Shown: positions 1 to 12,577 of the stretch, piece by piece | Position numbering within the stretch: the stretch's first letter is position 1 | Layout of the letters: each line of letters opens with the position of its first letter | Assembly (NCBI GenBank): GCA_003415625.1 | Contig: PYIU01000001.1 | Coordinates: 5,146,746 to 5,210,745 of the forward strand | Direction: 5' to 3' | Length of the DNA stretch: 64,000 nucleotides | Source: Aquanectria penicillioides | Taxonomy: Eukaryota > Ascomycota > Sordariomycetes > Hypocreales > Nectriaceae | Position numbers and translations under genes: made by a program | Notes under the pieces: generated by a model | What the model saw: the letters and a program-made list of their open reading frames with translations, nothing else | The model's database searches: none | What the model was told of the DNA's origin: nothing

Positions 1-815
1 TCACAGCTAAGTCCAATCTGGATGGCCAGTCGCCAGGTCTGGTAGGCCAACCGCCGGCCCAGCTCTCCAGAAGTTCCCAGCAACCTGCTCAAGCTTGCTG
101 CTCGTCCGGTGTCCTGTCCCCACCTCCCACCTCCCACATCGCCGGACGGTCCACGGTTCACGGGCCACGGGCCACGCTCCACGCTCCACCGCCCGCCAAC
201 CCAGCCCAGCCCAGCCCAGCACTCGGAGCGAGCCCCCAGGGTCTGGGGGAACCCCAGAAGTCGACCCAGTGTGAGCCCTCCAAGCAGCCCTCCAGGCGCC
301 CTCCAAGTTGCTCTCCAGACCCCTGTCCTGGCATCCCCCATACATAACCAAAGCTCCTCCATTTTCTACGCCTGAGAACGGGATCGTTTCCCCAACTTCT
401 GGTTCTCAGCAACGAACCGTGCCATTCGAGAACAAGGTGGAAAATCGTGCACCGTACTCCCCCGTTCTCTCGGGTCGCAGCCTCCTCCCACCGGCCTATA
501 CTGCATCTTGTCTCATCTCATCTCCGGGAACCGCCTCAGTCGCCTCTCTCAGACCTAACAGCTCGGTCACAACACCAGACCAAGCCCACTCCATCTCGGA
601 CCCTGGTCATCCAAAGCTGATTCCCCGCCACCACTCCGTGTCCGAAATGTCGCCTCGCTGATATTCCTTTCTTTGGGATTGTCTGCAAGTTCGGCTCCTG
701 CTTCTCAGATACCACTCCCGCATAACCAACCATTGTCCGGCGCTCGCCAGACCTACGGTGGCGAGGACCTCATCGCCTTCACCACCCAGCTTCGACTACT
801 GTATTGTCTCACGTC
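1..815. other. upstream region of the Zn2Cys6 gene, no gene seen
   Basis: This stretch is C-rich with short tandem runs such as CCAGC/CAGCC units near 199-220. No reading frame in it looks like a conserved protein. It probably holds the promoter and 5' leader of the regulator that starts at 816. An additional upstream exon cannot be excluded from sequence alone. Confidence 0.6.
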
Positions 816-3072
816 ATGTCCCCATCCTCCACGGAGGAATCTCCTCTATCCGCCTCGGGCAGTTCCACGAGGCAGTATCCGCTCCCCACCCGTGACAGCT
901 TCACCATCGATCTCTCATCTACCTCTCTGGCTGCCATGACAAATGAGGTCGCCGCTGGCATCAAATCCAGTGTTAATCTCAAGACGCACCACACTCCTAG
1001 TTTTAGCAGAGACAGTATGCTAAGCAACGCCGCAAAGATCCGACATCCCTCGCAATCTTCTGACAACAGAACCGACGCCATGACGAATGGAGCCCAAAAG
1101 GCCCCCAGCGAGGAAGGCTCCAATCCACTGAAGAGGAGGAACACGGACGCCGGTGTAGACTATCCGCGCCGTAGGGCCACCATAGCTGTAAGTCACGCCA
1201 GTGTGCGCAATCCTCGTGAGTGCGACCATCTGACCATTTCCTCAGTGCGAAGTTTGTCGTTCGAGAAAGTCCCGCTGTGATGGAACGAAGCCCAAGTGTA
1301 AACTGTGCTCGGAGCTGGGCGCAGAATGCATATACCGAGAGCCCGGCATCAAGCTGGACGCAGGCGACAAGCTGATTCTTGAGCGTCTGAACCGCATCGA
1401 AAGTTTGTTGCAGATGAGCATGGTCAACACTCAAGCGAACACCCTCAACATAACTCAAGATTCCCCCTCGATGAGCAACGGCACCGGGCTCAGCGGCGAA
1501 AATGTCCTTTTGTCTGCCAATGCAACCAACTTTGTCTCGATTCCGAATGGCGGCCTCGGCACCTGGTTTGCCCAACCGCCCGGCACCAACATCTCCACCA
1601 TGCCCAAGGTTCACACAAACGCCGCAATGCATCTGCTGCAGTGGCCGCTCATCAGAGACCTTGTCTCACGGCCCTATGATCCTCAAATTCTCTTACAGCT
1701 GGAAATGGCACGAGAGCCTCTCCACTCCCTAACAAAGACCCCCTGCGTGGACTTGTCCAACACACAAGCCTACATCGAAGCATACTTTGAACGAGTCAAT
1801 GTCTGGTATGCTTGCGTCAACCCTTACACGTGGAAGAGCCAATATCGGACAGCTCTTTGCAACGGGTTTCGAGAAGGCCCCGAGAGCTGTATTGTGTTGC
1901 TCGTCTTGGCTCTAGGTCAAGCCAGTTTGCACGGTAGCATCTCTCGAATAGTTCCGCATGAGGATCCTCCGGGCCTTCAATACTTTACAGCTGCATGGTC
2001 ACTCCTCCCAGGAATGATGACAGCAAACACGGTTGTGGCTGCGCAGTGCCATCTGCTCGCTGCTGCATACCATTTCTATCTCGTTCGGCCGATGGAGGCG
2101 TGGACTCTGCTTTGCACTACTAGCACAAAGCTCCAGCTGCTTCTCATGGCTCCAAGTCGAATCCCCAGTCATCAACGGGAACTCGTCGAGCGTATTTACT
2201 GGAACGCCCTCCTTTTCGAAAGCGATCTTTTGGCGGAACTTGACCTGCCCCACTCAGGCGTCGTTCAATTTGAAGAGAATGTTGGCTTGCCTGGTGGGTT
2301 CGAAGGAGAGGAAGCAGAGCAAGTTGGACGAGACGAGCTTTGGTACTTCCTTGCAGAGATTGCGCTGCGCCGACTCTTGAATAGAGTCAGTCAACTCATC
2401 TATTCCAAGGACTCGATAGCATCGACTACCAGCTTGGAGCCGGTTGTTGCAGAGCTCGACTACCAACTGACGCAGTGGTATGAGAGCCTGCCTCTCCCTC
2501 TTCAATTCCCCTTTACGCGAACAGTTCTTCAGGACCCGATACAAACAGTCCTGCGTTTGCGATTCTTTGCCTGCAGGACTATTATTTACAGGCCATACAT
2601 TTTGGCTGTTCTGGATAATGAACAAGCAGTCCTGGACCCTGCGGTGCGGGACTGCTGCCACAAGTGCCTCGAAGCTTGCATTCGGCAACTGGAGCATGTT
2701 CATGAGCAGTAAGTGCCTTTCAGGCGAATCAGGTCAATTGAGTTGTGCCGCTAACTCCCTTGTAGTCATGCAGGCCATATGCCATACATTTGGCAAGGGG
2801 CTCTATCTGTGGTTTCGCAAACTCTCCTCATCATGGGAGCATCAATGTCGCCATCTCTCCTTGGAATCCTTCTGACGCTTGTCCCTCATCGCGAGGCTCT
2901 AGACCAAATTATCAACGAAGTGGTGGTGGAAATCGAACGATATGCAGCATTGGCCCCAAGTTTGAGCCTTGCGGCCGAAATCATCAAAGAAGCTGAAGTT
3001 CGGCGACGAACATTTCTAGGAGCTGATTCTTCAGTCCCTGAAAACTCGTCTGACAATCACCAAATCGAATGA
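816..3072 (+). CDS. Zn(II)2Cys6 fungal-type transcription factor
   Basis: Three exons, 816-1187, 1246-2708 and 2766-3072, give a 713-residue protein; both introns (58 and 57 nt) start GTAAGT and keep frame. A Ser-rich N-terminus of about 124 residues precedes a complete zinc cluster with cysteines at about 125, 128, 135, 142, 145 and 152 (CX2CX6CX6CX2CX6C). The intron sits immediately before the first zinc-binding cysteine. A short coiled linker (LILERLNRIESLLQM) follows, then a long helical region typical of the fungal-specific regulatory domain (about 220-690). The family binds CGG-type half-sites, usually as dimers, in the nucleus; the target pathway cannot be read from the sequence. The ATG at 816 is the first in frame. 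No metabolic genes flank it, so it does not look like a cluster-specific regulator. Confidence 0.9.
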
Positions 3073-4784
3073 TTTCAGCTTGAACCTCACTCGGCTGTGA
3101 TATTCACAGGCTTGGTTATGAAAGGGGTTCGGCTTATTCAACGCAATGCCGTTTTATGGCTGACAATCGTTTCCATGCCACGTTGTTCTTGGCCTTGTCT
3201 TGTGCATATTTGGGAAGTGGCGTCTGTGTGTGGTATCGCAGAGTACTGTAGCTCGCTCCAGCTGCATATCTGCCATCACCCCTGGGCAGGCCCAACTGGA
3301 CAGCTGGACCCTGCCGGCATGATATTCGGCCCTTGATCCCATAGATTGCATGGGCATCGGCTGATTGCGGGCGCTCTAATGCCACTGGCGCATTCATGTT
3401 GGTTTGGTTGAGACGCAAAACTTCCCCAGAAAAAAAAACGCCTCCAGGCTGGAGAAGGATCGCCAGGGGATGATCCGGGGTACAGGAACATCGAGTCTAC
3501 ACCCACGGGGAGGGGATGAAGCGTTTGGGAGGATCATACTTGATTGGCTGGATAATATGGTGCTGCGGTAGTTCGGACCGAAGAACCGGCAACCACCACA
3601 AACCATTGATGATCTGACCTGACCCATCAGCCTGGTTGTGCTTGGTACACTTTCAGGGGTTGGAGTGGGTGTTGTCAAGTTGGAGGTTGGTTGCTGGACA
3701 ATGATGAGATGTAACTTTGTTCATGGTAAGGCAAGGGGGGGGGATGGGTTATCTTTCTCTCAGGAGTTTATGCGAACACTATACCCGAAGTAATACGACA
3801 ACTCTTTGAGGAATGGGCGCACATTTGGATCAATGTTGGGCCTTTTCTCTATCTCTGTCTCTCTCTTTCTTCTTCTCTCTGTATCTTAATTGTTCACTTT
3901 AGGTTTGGATGAGTATGTCTATCGGGGTTTGGTTTTCGAAAGGCTGTACGAGTACAAAAGAACAACACAATTTTAGTACACCATCATTGTGAGATGAAAA
4001 CAGCTAGTCAATATCGGAATTGTGAAACAATTGACGCATGTATGGCGCTTTTATTGCTTGGCTAGTGAACACTGGTGCAAAAAGTCAATTGAGTTGGTCG
4101 TAATGAAAAGAAATGGAGAACCCAGCTTCTCAAGGCAGGGAGGGTAAGCTGGGTTAATGACGTGGAGATGGCATGCGGATGCCGTGCAGGTATGGAGACG
4201 TCATGATGACCTACTTTAGAAGGGGGGTAAGAAGTATACTTGATGCGAATCCTCGACAGACGATAAGCCCGTTATCGTCAGTGCAGAGGCTTGGGCGTGA
4301 CGAAAACACGCGGAAACAGTCGGGGGAGTGTGCGAGTTGACGCAAGGGAGTAAGGGGTGACGGAGGTCGGATCATCAGGGGAGCGAGCGGCAGTTGAGCG
4401 TAGGGGCCGGACCGGGCCGAGGAGGGGGAGGGCCGGTCCACAAGGATGGACCCGGCAAGGCCCGGATCGGCCGATGATTGTTCCCCACACGGAATGGCCT
4501 TATTAGGCTTCAGAGTCATTGTGCCTGGGCTAAGGAAAGCATGAACAATGGTGTTTTTTTGGGGGGAGGGGAGGGGAAGAGGGTGGTGGCTGGTATGACG
4601 AACAAAAGAAATCAAGCTAAGAAAAAAAAAATTGGATAAAAGAATCCCTCCCCCCGCTCTCCCCATTGCACCACATGGGAAAAGGCTGGTTTCGCACGCG
4701 GACGATCGTCTGCCCATGGCAGACGACCATACACAGCCGGCACCCAACAATGGCTGCGGGCACACGCAATGCTGGTCTGGGCGC

Positions 4785-4786
<2 letters not shown>

Positions 4787-4842
<56 letters not shown>
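4787..4842. repeat. (GT)28 microsatellite
   Basis: An uninterrupted run of 28 GT units. It is likely polymorphic in length between strains. Confidence 0.98.
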
Positions 4843-4843
<1 letters not shown>

Positions 4844-5096
4844 TCATCCGGAATCTATGTGTCCATGAATATTGGTACTCAAAGTAGCAAAGCATGGAAT
4901 GACAGACACTCCGTGCCCATACGGAGTACCCAGAACGAGACGGCCGACTCAGACAAGGGGCGGGGCAAAATTCCAAGGCGGGCAGGGCAGCCAGAGGAGG
5001 AGGAGAAGAGCACAAATGGGGACAAGGCTGTGCAACAGAGCCAAGTCGTCCGTTGTGCACATTTGGCATCCGAGGGGGAATAAACCCCATGAAGAA

Positions 5097-5132
5097 TTGC
5101 ACTTGCACTTGCACTTGCACTTGCACTTGCAC
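5097..5132. repeat. TTGCAC hexamer, six perfect copies
   Basis: Six tandem perfect copies of TTGCAC lie in intergenic DNA. The unit is a multiple of three, but the surrounding frames look non-coding. Confidence 0.97.
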
Positions 5133-5189
5133 ATTTCTCTCAGGAACGAAACGAGTCACGCAGTCAGTCACACAACAACCACTCACGCG

Positions 5190-5193
5190 CACA

Positions 5194-5224
<31 letters not shown>
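5190..5224. repeat. (CA)n followed by (GA)n compound microsatellite
   Basis: About eleven CA units run directly into about seven GA units. Confidence 0.95.
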
Positions 5225-5225
<1 letters not shown>

Positions 5226-5440
5226 CGCTAATAAACCGTCCACCCTGCCTAATAAGATCGGCAACGATCTAGCTAGTAGTCCACGTCGGCTGCCCTCTCC
5301 CAGAGCATTCATGTCAGGGCAAGGACAGCACGTATACGTAGGTAAACAGTCCGTATCTCGGAATAAGCATTCGTATGGATTGAGTCAACGTTTCACCTGG
5401 CACTCTACTTGGCTGACTGCCTATCAGCCTGTCTGCCCCT

Positions 5441-5467
5441 GGTAGGTCCAGGTAGGTCCAGGTAGGT
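5441..5467. repeat. 10-bp GGTAGGTCCA tandem repeat
   Basis: Two full copies and a partial third of GGTAGGTCCA. It belongs to the dispersed TAGGTAGG-type motif found elsewhere in the intergenic DNA of this window. Confidence 0.9.
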
Positions 5468-6479
5468 GGCTATCAGTGGAGGTCATCCTCGTGGACCGGG
5501 CCTTGTGAGTCTTGTTGCTCATGGCCTGGCCCATAGCCTATGGATCATGGCTCATGGCTTATGGCTCATGGCACGGCACAAGGCTTCCTCACTCCTCCTC
5601 TTGTCTCCCCCTCCCCCCCATCCGACGTAGCCGCAGACTGCAGACGCGCCAGCCCCAACCACTTGTTCAGCTGACTCACTCGCTCGCTCGAGTTTGCCGT
5701 GCTTGCTTGGCTCGACGTAACCTTTCAAAACAGACCCCATCCCACCATCCCACCAACATCCCCACGTCCTGAGGTGATGTGCAGGCGCATCCACCCACTG
5801 GCTCACTGTGAATCGAACGCCTCCAATCACCTCGCGCGGGTCGTCACTCGTCCACTTATGCCGCAGCGTCATGCCTCCACCATTCGTTCCATGATCCATC
5901 CCACCAGCCAGTCCAATCCATCATCAGATCGGAGCACTCGCTCACCACTCATCTGCCACCCAGCTGCCACTCATCTGCCCGCACTCGCTCCGCCACGTGA
6001 CGAGCCACCACACCGACAAACCTGGGCCAAAGCTGGGACGCCAAAGGCTGGCCCTTCACAGCCCTCTGTCTGGATTTGCTCGCCACCACCAACTCGTCGG
6101 GCGACCGCGCTGGCACCTCTCGCCGCAACAGTCCTGCCCTGCTCAACTTGGCCAACTTGGCACCCTCGTACGATCCCGCCTGGGACAGCATCGTGTCGCG
6201 CCTTGAGGGGGAAAGAGAGCTAGCTTCTGTGACACTTCTCAAGCAAGACATCGCCAGTCCACGCGGGGAGGGGTACGGGCCCGTACAGTGCCATTGATTC
6301 GCCGACGGCCCTTGAATGGGGTGACTTGGGTGGCCTTGGGACCTGGCTCTGGCTGGGTATATTGCTAACTAAACCGCGCCCAAACTTGCTTTGCCTGGCT
6401 TTCCCGCGTTAGCCAGCGCTTGCTGTGGCAGACCACTTTCACGCCCTCTGAACGCCGCCTCCTCACACCTCATTCCTAC

Positions 6480-6526
6480 GTCTGCGTCTGCGTCTGCGTC
6501 TGCGTCTGTGACTGCGACTGCGACTT
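6480..6526. repeat. CGTCTG hexamer microsatellite with degenerate end
   Basis: Tandem CGTCTG units grade into GTGACTG/CGACTG variants. The run is intergenic. Confidence 0.9.
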
Positions 6527-7008
6527 CATCCTTTCCCTTGCTTCCGCCACGGTGCACTTTTGTGCCTGCATCCTGCATCTGCTTTGGCACTTTTCCTTTT
6601 CCTTTCCTTTCCTTTTTTTTTTAAAAAAAAAAGTCCCGTCAGCCTTCCATCGCGAAGGCGGCGCTGCTGCTGTTGCTACACTACTAAAAGTCCCCCCCCT
6701 CCATCCCCCGCCCGCCCTCGAGTCCAGCCGTCCTTTTTCTGGCGGCCCGATTTCTAGGGCGTACGCTTCTCGTTCTCACCCGACGTAACGCTGCGGCTGC
6801 CATGCATGATCGACCTTCCGACTCCAATCAGGCTCCGGGGGGTGCAATCGCGCACGCAGCGTGTACTTTGCTGAGTGGTCGCCCATCCATCATCACAGTC
6901 GCAACCGCCTGTCTTTTCCTCCAGACTGAGGAAAACTAGTCAAGCCTCGGACGTCCGCCGTGCCGTGGCCCTATCGAGGCCCAACACCAGTGCTTGAGGC
7001 GGTTCAAA

Positions 7009-9778
7009 ATGAGGCTGGGGATGCAGCAAGACGTCTACGAGGGAGAAGCCCGCGTCGCTCGCCGCCGACAGCGTCACCCAGACTCCCGCGATTGGTATGA
7101 CCCGGATACGGTCTTGCCCTATTCGCTGCCCCTTCGATCGCGCATCCACGAGGTACAAAGGCCCGACGATCGGACTCCGAGGGGCTATGGAAGGGCCCCA
7201 AGGAGCGCGAGGAGCCTGGATGCATTCCATCCCAACATGCCGCCGCCGCCGCACCTAAATCGAGCCTCGACGGACGCCTACAGGAGGCCCAGGGGCCATA
7301 TCCTGGTCTATGAGGAAGAGGACGGCGAGCGTGACGAGCGTGACGAGCGAGACGAGCCCGCCAACGTCTGGCGGCGTCCCAGCACCAGGGAGACGACCCC
7401 GGACGAGTATGAACCCCCGCGCCGGTCTCGTCGACAGCAGCGTCGAGTGCTACGAGCACGTCCGCCGCCTCCAGAGCCTCAGCCTTCGGAGTCTCCACCT
7501 TCGGAGAGCGAAAGTGAGAGTGAAAGTGATGATGAAGATGATGATGATGACAATCATATAGAAGTTGTCGAGGAGCCCGACGACGACGATGACGATGATG
7601 ATGATGAGGATGATGACGACGACGAAGACGACGATGAGGATGACTACCACAGTCGTCACCATCGCCATCAGAGCCGGAGTCGTCAGAGCCGGAGTCGTCA
7701 GAGCCGGAGTCGCCACAGCCGCAGTCGTCACAGCCGCAGCCGGGAAGTTTACCTCGAATCCCCCATTGAAGCACGAAGACGCCGAAGGAGGAGCAGGAGG
7801 CGCCCCTCCACCTCCGAGGACGATCTGCCAGGCCACTATCGCCACACACCGCCCGAGATTGAATCCCCGGTGCGGCGGATCGCTCCAAGGCGTCAAGAAA
7901 GCGAGTCTCCAACCAATGACCCCCAAGCGAGGGTAATGAGTATAATCGAGACGTCTCGGCCGCCCGTTGCGTCTAGAAGGTTGGTCTCTGGAGAACACTC
8001 TCTCCCACCCCCTCGGTCTGACCAGAGGATCAGAACCATTAAGGTCTATGAGACGAGAGAAGCCCATCATCGCGAGGGCCGTCGTCACAGCCGGTCGGCG
8101 AGTGTTCACACTGCTCGCCACCAGTCCAGGTCGTCTTCGAGACGGCCACCAAGCCTCTTGGGAAGCATATTTGGCAGTTCATCCCGACTGTCCTCTCCAG
8201 AAAGACCCCCCAAACTGTAAGCCAGACTGCCCCCAACAACGCTGCGAGAGACGAACGGATCCTAACATTCGAAACCCTAGACGTGACTGTATAGCATGCC
8301 TCCAAGAGGTGCCCGCATCCAAATGTCCCAAGCTCAAATGTGGTCACCGCATGTGCCACTCTTGCCTGAAGCGAAACTTCAAACTGTCCATCAATGATCC
8401 CCAACACATGCCACCTAAATGCTGCACCACAGACCATATCCCATTGCACCATGTGGAAAAACTATTTGACCGGAACTTTAAGAAGCTGTGGAACCGCAAG
8501 TTTGCGGAATACTCCACCAGAAATCGTGTTTACTGTCCATCTCGGCGATGCGGCGAGTGGATTAAACCAGCCAACATCCACCGCGACCGCGCCTCAGGTA
8601 AAAAACTTGGCCAGTGTAGCCGATGCAAGACTCGGGTATGCGTCTCTTGTAATGGCAAGTGGCATCATCCGAGACGATGCCCGAGGGACGAAGAGACTGC
8701 CCTGTTCCTAGAGCAAGCCAAGGAGGAAGGCTGGAAGACATGCTACAAATGCAGAGCCATGGTCGAGCTCAAAGAAGGATGCAACCATATGACTTGGTAA
8801 GTGCATAAGCGGGGTGGACGAGGAGAAACCCGTCAGAGAGGCCCTTGGGCAGAGTACTAACTAAGAAGCAGTCGATGCGGTGCCCAGTTTTGTATGATAT
8901 GTGGTGTGAAGTGGAAGAACTGCGATTGCCCATGGTTCAACTACGACGGATTAGATTCGGATCACCTCGAGCAGCTAAATATCCCCGTTCCCATGAGTCG
9001 CAGAGAGATAGAGGACGGCTATCACCATACTGATCCCCCGTCCCCAGGAGAGCGGAGAGCTTTACGAGGCCTCCCTTCAGTCCGACCGCCGCCAAAGAGC
9101 TACGAAGAAGAGATGCTCCTACAGCAATGCCAGGAACAACGAGACGCAGACCTCTCACGCAAACTCCCATACTACAGCGACGGCGAATACATGAGTGGCG
9201 CCGGGGAATTAACCGTGCCGGGGCACTTCATAGACGACCCGTATGTGCAAGGTGGTCCGCCAGCACCGGCACCTCCAGCTCCCGCCGCTCCGCCCACTGG
9301 CCTTAACGGATTCGACAGAGGAGCGCCAGGAGCCGAGTATGTCGGCCGAAACAGAGGACGATCTATGGAGCGACGTCTGGCCGACCGATTTTCAGATCCC
9401 CGCCAAGCGCCCGGGTCAATGCCTGGGATGGAGCCGCCACCAATGAACCATCATATGGGTCCTCCATTGATGGCGCCGCCGATGGGAATGCCTCCTCCCT
9501 TAAGTGGTGGGGGATACTCTGGCAGCCGAGTGATTATCGAAAGTGAACCCAACGAGTATGAGGAAGAAGGCGGCTCGTACTTTAGCCACAGTTCGCAGAG
9601 CAGGGCACGAAGCAAGAGGCACTCTCGACGGACAGTTACACCCAAGTCGTCTGTCCTTGCTGGGTTAGGTGGCCGGGGAAGCGGTATGAACAGAGTCAAC
9701 GTGTGGAGGAAGTACGTTGAGCCGGGCGACTTTGAAGGAGAGATTGCTGCCGGGGCAGTCGCAGCTGCGACGGCGTAG
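7009..9778 (+). CDS. RBR-type (RING1-IBR-RING2) E3 ubiquitin ligase
   Basis: Exons 7009-8216, 8281-8796 and 8872-9778 give 876 residues. The N-terminal 400 residues are low-complexity: an SES/acidic block at about 166-214 and then SRSRQSRSR-like repeats at about 219-244. The RBR module spans about 405-595. RING1 begins DCIACLQEVPASKCPKLKCGH; the IBR contains CSRCKTRVCVSC; RING2 contains CYKCRAMVELKEGCNHMTC, which continues in the third exon as RCGAQFCMICG. The Cys in GCNHM, about residue 570, matches the catalytic thioester cysteine of RBR ligases. The family moves ubiquitin from E2 to its own cysteine and then to substrate. The C-terminal 280 residues are Pro/Arg/Ser-rich and look disordered. 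ATG 7009 is the first in-frame ATG. Substrates are unknown. Confidence 0.9.
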
Positions 9779-11133
9779 GGTCTGAGGAAGATCTAGAGCA
9801 GGGAATGAATTACGATGACGAATACGAAGGTAGGCGTGTGCCATTTGGGGACGCGGGGACTGGGACCCTGGTGCTGTTCAGCACGATATTCAAGATCAGA
9901 AGCTGGAATCCCTTCATTGTATGATAACGAGACGCAGTAGATGGATGTGCGTTGCGCGTGCGGCAGATTGACGGGATGCTGGGATGCTGGGATGCTCGGG
10001 ACAGAACGGCCTACAGGACTGGAGACCGGATACCGTAACACGCGCAGGAATAGTGGTTTTTGGATGGGCGGCCGGGCGGCTGGAAGGAATCTTCCTATGT
10101 GATTTCCTTGCATTTCCTAGTAGTGGCTGGGCTGGTTTGGCTGGGTTATTTTGGTAGAAATATTCACCTCGTCAGGTACTCACTCAATACGTGCAACTCC
10201 CATGATATCATCGGAGACGTCTTGAAAAAGGAACATGTCTGTCCCGGCTGGCCAACTCACGTGTCGGTCTGGCACGTACTCACACAGGGTGTTGAAGGAA
10301 TGGGATCAAGACGGTGGTGTCACTGGCGTGTCGTGTGACGGGCGGCGCCGGCGCTTCTCTCGCCATAAGTCTGTCTGGCCATACATTGTAGTACCGGTGT
10401 GCAGCTCTGGCAAGTGTCATCATACATAGGTAGGTAGTCTAGGTAGTAGGCTCATCCACTCCACCAAGACTAACCGCACCTGGGGTGGTTGAGTTCACAT
10501 TTTGGGAGGGGGACTTTGACAGGCCTCCGGGCCTCCAGACCCTGGGCTCGCGTGCCACTTCAACGGAGCGGAAAGGCCCAACAGAAATTCACAAGTGGCT
10601 TCAGCATGCGATGCACGTCCCCCTCCCCTTTTCTGTCTAGAAATTTCCTCGCGCGTGAGCAACTTTGGGAGCTGCCGAGAGGAGGGTTCAGGTGCAGCAG
10701 TGCAGTGAGATAGACGCCTGTCACCGGTATTTGCAGGCTCAAGAGAAAAAGGTGCATGTGCTGTTGGGTAAGTTACCAGGTAGAGGTAGGTAGCGTGAGG
10801 TACTCTGTGAATGGCTGATGACGGGAATGCCCCTCGGCGGCGGCGGCGGCGGCGACGACGACAGTTACCCCTCCCGCAGGTGCCGGGCCCCTCAGCGCCC
10901 CCAGCCGTTAATAGGGGGCTTTCCCGGGGGGGGCAGGAAGCTTCGGGGGCGTCGGAGGTCGGAGGTAGGTTCCAGCGGCGCCCGTCTTCCTTTGCACTAA
11001 ACTGTCGGGAGCGGCACATGCTGTGGTTGTACGTGGGTAATTTGTTTCGAGTTCCAGGGTGCTTCCCAGCACTGCCGTGATAGATAGCCTAGGCGGGCGG
11101 GGGGGAGGGCTGGCTCTTGGATCGTGGCTCATC

Positions 11134-11815
11134 TGCGTGCCATACGGTCGCACATTAGCTAATGTTTGCACGAGTGCAAAATCCCCACTTACCAAATGGC
11201 ACACACACCACAATGTATGTAGCTCACATTGTGCAGGTTGGCTGGTCTTCGCTTCACTGGGATATTGTATGCATATTTGCGTACAATATCCTTAGCTACT
11301 GACCTAAAATACTATAAGAAGGTGCTAGCCGTTATTTTAGGTTAGCTAAAACTATTGACTAATGCCTCTATATATGACTACTTAATTAAGGCTTTTTAGG
11401 CTGCTGCTTATATGCAAGAAAAAAGCATTAAGATAAGGAAATAGTTGTATGCACCTTAATTAATAACAATAGGGTTATCTTAGATTCCTTTCTTATCTAG
11501 CTTAATTGGCTCCTTTTTGGTCCCTAATCCCTTAAGGAGTTTAATTGGCCGGGCTTAGGATCCTAAGCTATTGCCCTAACTTCCGCCGCTAAAGCCGCCC
11601 CTACATACACTACCTATGGCCGAGTCCCTATTGTTGCACTAAGCAGCGCAATCCGGCTGCTTATAATTGCTGCAGCAGCTATTAAAATGGCCTAGAAGGC
11701 AAATGCAGTAAGGGAAGGGACTTGCGTACGCGTCCCTATCCAGAATCATCTTGTTTTGATAAGATGATTTTGCACTCGTGCAAACATTAGCTAATGTGCG
11801 ACCGTATGCCACGCA
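11134..11815. mobile_element. AT-rich element with ~50-bp terminal inverted repeats (MITE-like)
   Basis: The left end 11134-11183 and right end 11766-11815 are inverted copies of each other. The inner 43 bp are identical (11141-11183 and 11766-11808); extending outward adds seven positions with one mismatch. Each TIR contains the palindrome CATTAGCTAATG and the near-palindrome TTTGCACGAGTGCAAA. The ~580-bp interior is clearly more AT-rich than its surroundings and has no intact transposase frame. Further inverted pairs lie inside: 11260-11269/11282-11291, 11302-11311/11333-11342 and 11744-11752/11761-11769. This fits a non-autonomous class II element, or the degraded remains of one. A TA dinucleotide brackets the core (11143-11144 and 11805-11806), but the homology continues outside it, so the target-site duplication is unresolved. 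Confidence 0.8.
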
Positions 11816-12558
11816 ACGGCGGATAGTAACTTATTAGTGCAGCGCGCCGCACGGCACCGCACCGCACTGCACTACAGATCGTCCATCAGTCGAGAACAAG
11901 ACCAGAAAAGAATGTCGGCGCCGAAGCGTGATTGGCCGACCGGCACCACACAGACTAGAACTTACTTGACTGACAGCAGCACGTTAATTATTAGCGAGCG
12001 AAAAAGCGCTACTATTTATGTATGCACGGTAGCACGGGATGCATCAGAACCCCGGGGGCCCATTTTGGAACCTCCCAAGAAAAGTCAAGTCTGCTTAAAG
12101 CAAGAGAGTTGAATGCGTGCGCAGCCACGGAGGTTCCAGTTAGCGGCAGCGAAAAAAAAAAAAAAAGACCAGAGAAATGGACGCCAAAGTTCCGAGATTG
12201 GGAGAGCCACAAGCATCAAGCTTACCGTCATTGTACATGCTTCCTTTTGCAAATCGCACTCTTCGCACGCCCCCACGGACACTTCGGCCGGCTTGACTTG
12301 GTGGATTGGCTAGATTGTCCGGGTGGTTCGGTCTCCAGTCGTCGTCTCTGTCATTCTTTGCGTGTGTCTGTTTGACTTGGGTGTGTCTGTGTCTGTCCCT
12401 CTGTCCCTCTACCTCCCTCCGCCTCCCTCTCCTCTCTTCCATGCTCTCTTGTGCCCTCGCGACCACGTACGTCAGCGTCTCGCTCTCGCTTCCGTATTCA
12501 TTCTTTTGCTGGGGACCTTCTTCTTTCTGCTCCGAGCACCTGTCTCCCTTGCTGTCCA

Positions 12559-12577
12559 CCCCCCCCCCCCCCCCCCC
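12559..12577. repeat. 19-base C homopolymer
   Basis: An uninterrupted C19 run lies about 100 bp upstream of the lipase start codon. Its length should be treated as uncertain in any assembly. Confidence 0.9.

Larger units (their letters stand above)
3073..7008. other. 3.9-kb intergenic region with microsatellites
   Basis: No supportable gene. Open frames here are low-complexity and change frame across GT, TTGCAC, CA/GA and CGTCTG repeats. There are T/C-rich runs near 3840-3880 and 6590-6640, with an A/T run at 6611-6632. The last few hundred bases probably contain the promoter and leader of the RBR gene at 7009. Confidence 0.6.

Noticed and set aside
4211..5312. Long minus-strand frames of 184 and 231 codons
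   Set aside because: They are driven by the GT, TTGCAC and GA repeats (runs of His-Thr, Val-Gln and similar) and have no conserved block.
7004..8121. Antisense frames of 223 and 302 codons opposite the RBR gene
   Set aside because: Shadows of the biased Asp/Ser/Arg coding repeats on the + strand.
11143..11806. TA dinucleotides as the target-site duplication of the TIR element (Tc1/mariner type)
   Set aside because: The inverted repeat continues seven bases beyond TA on both sides, so TA lies inside the repeat; superfamily left open.
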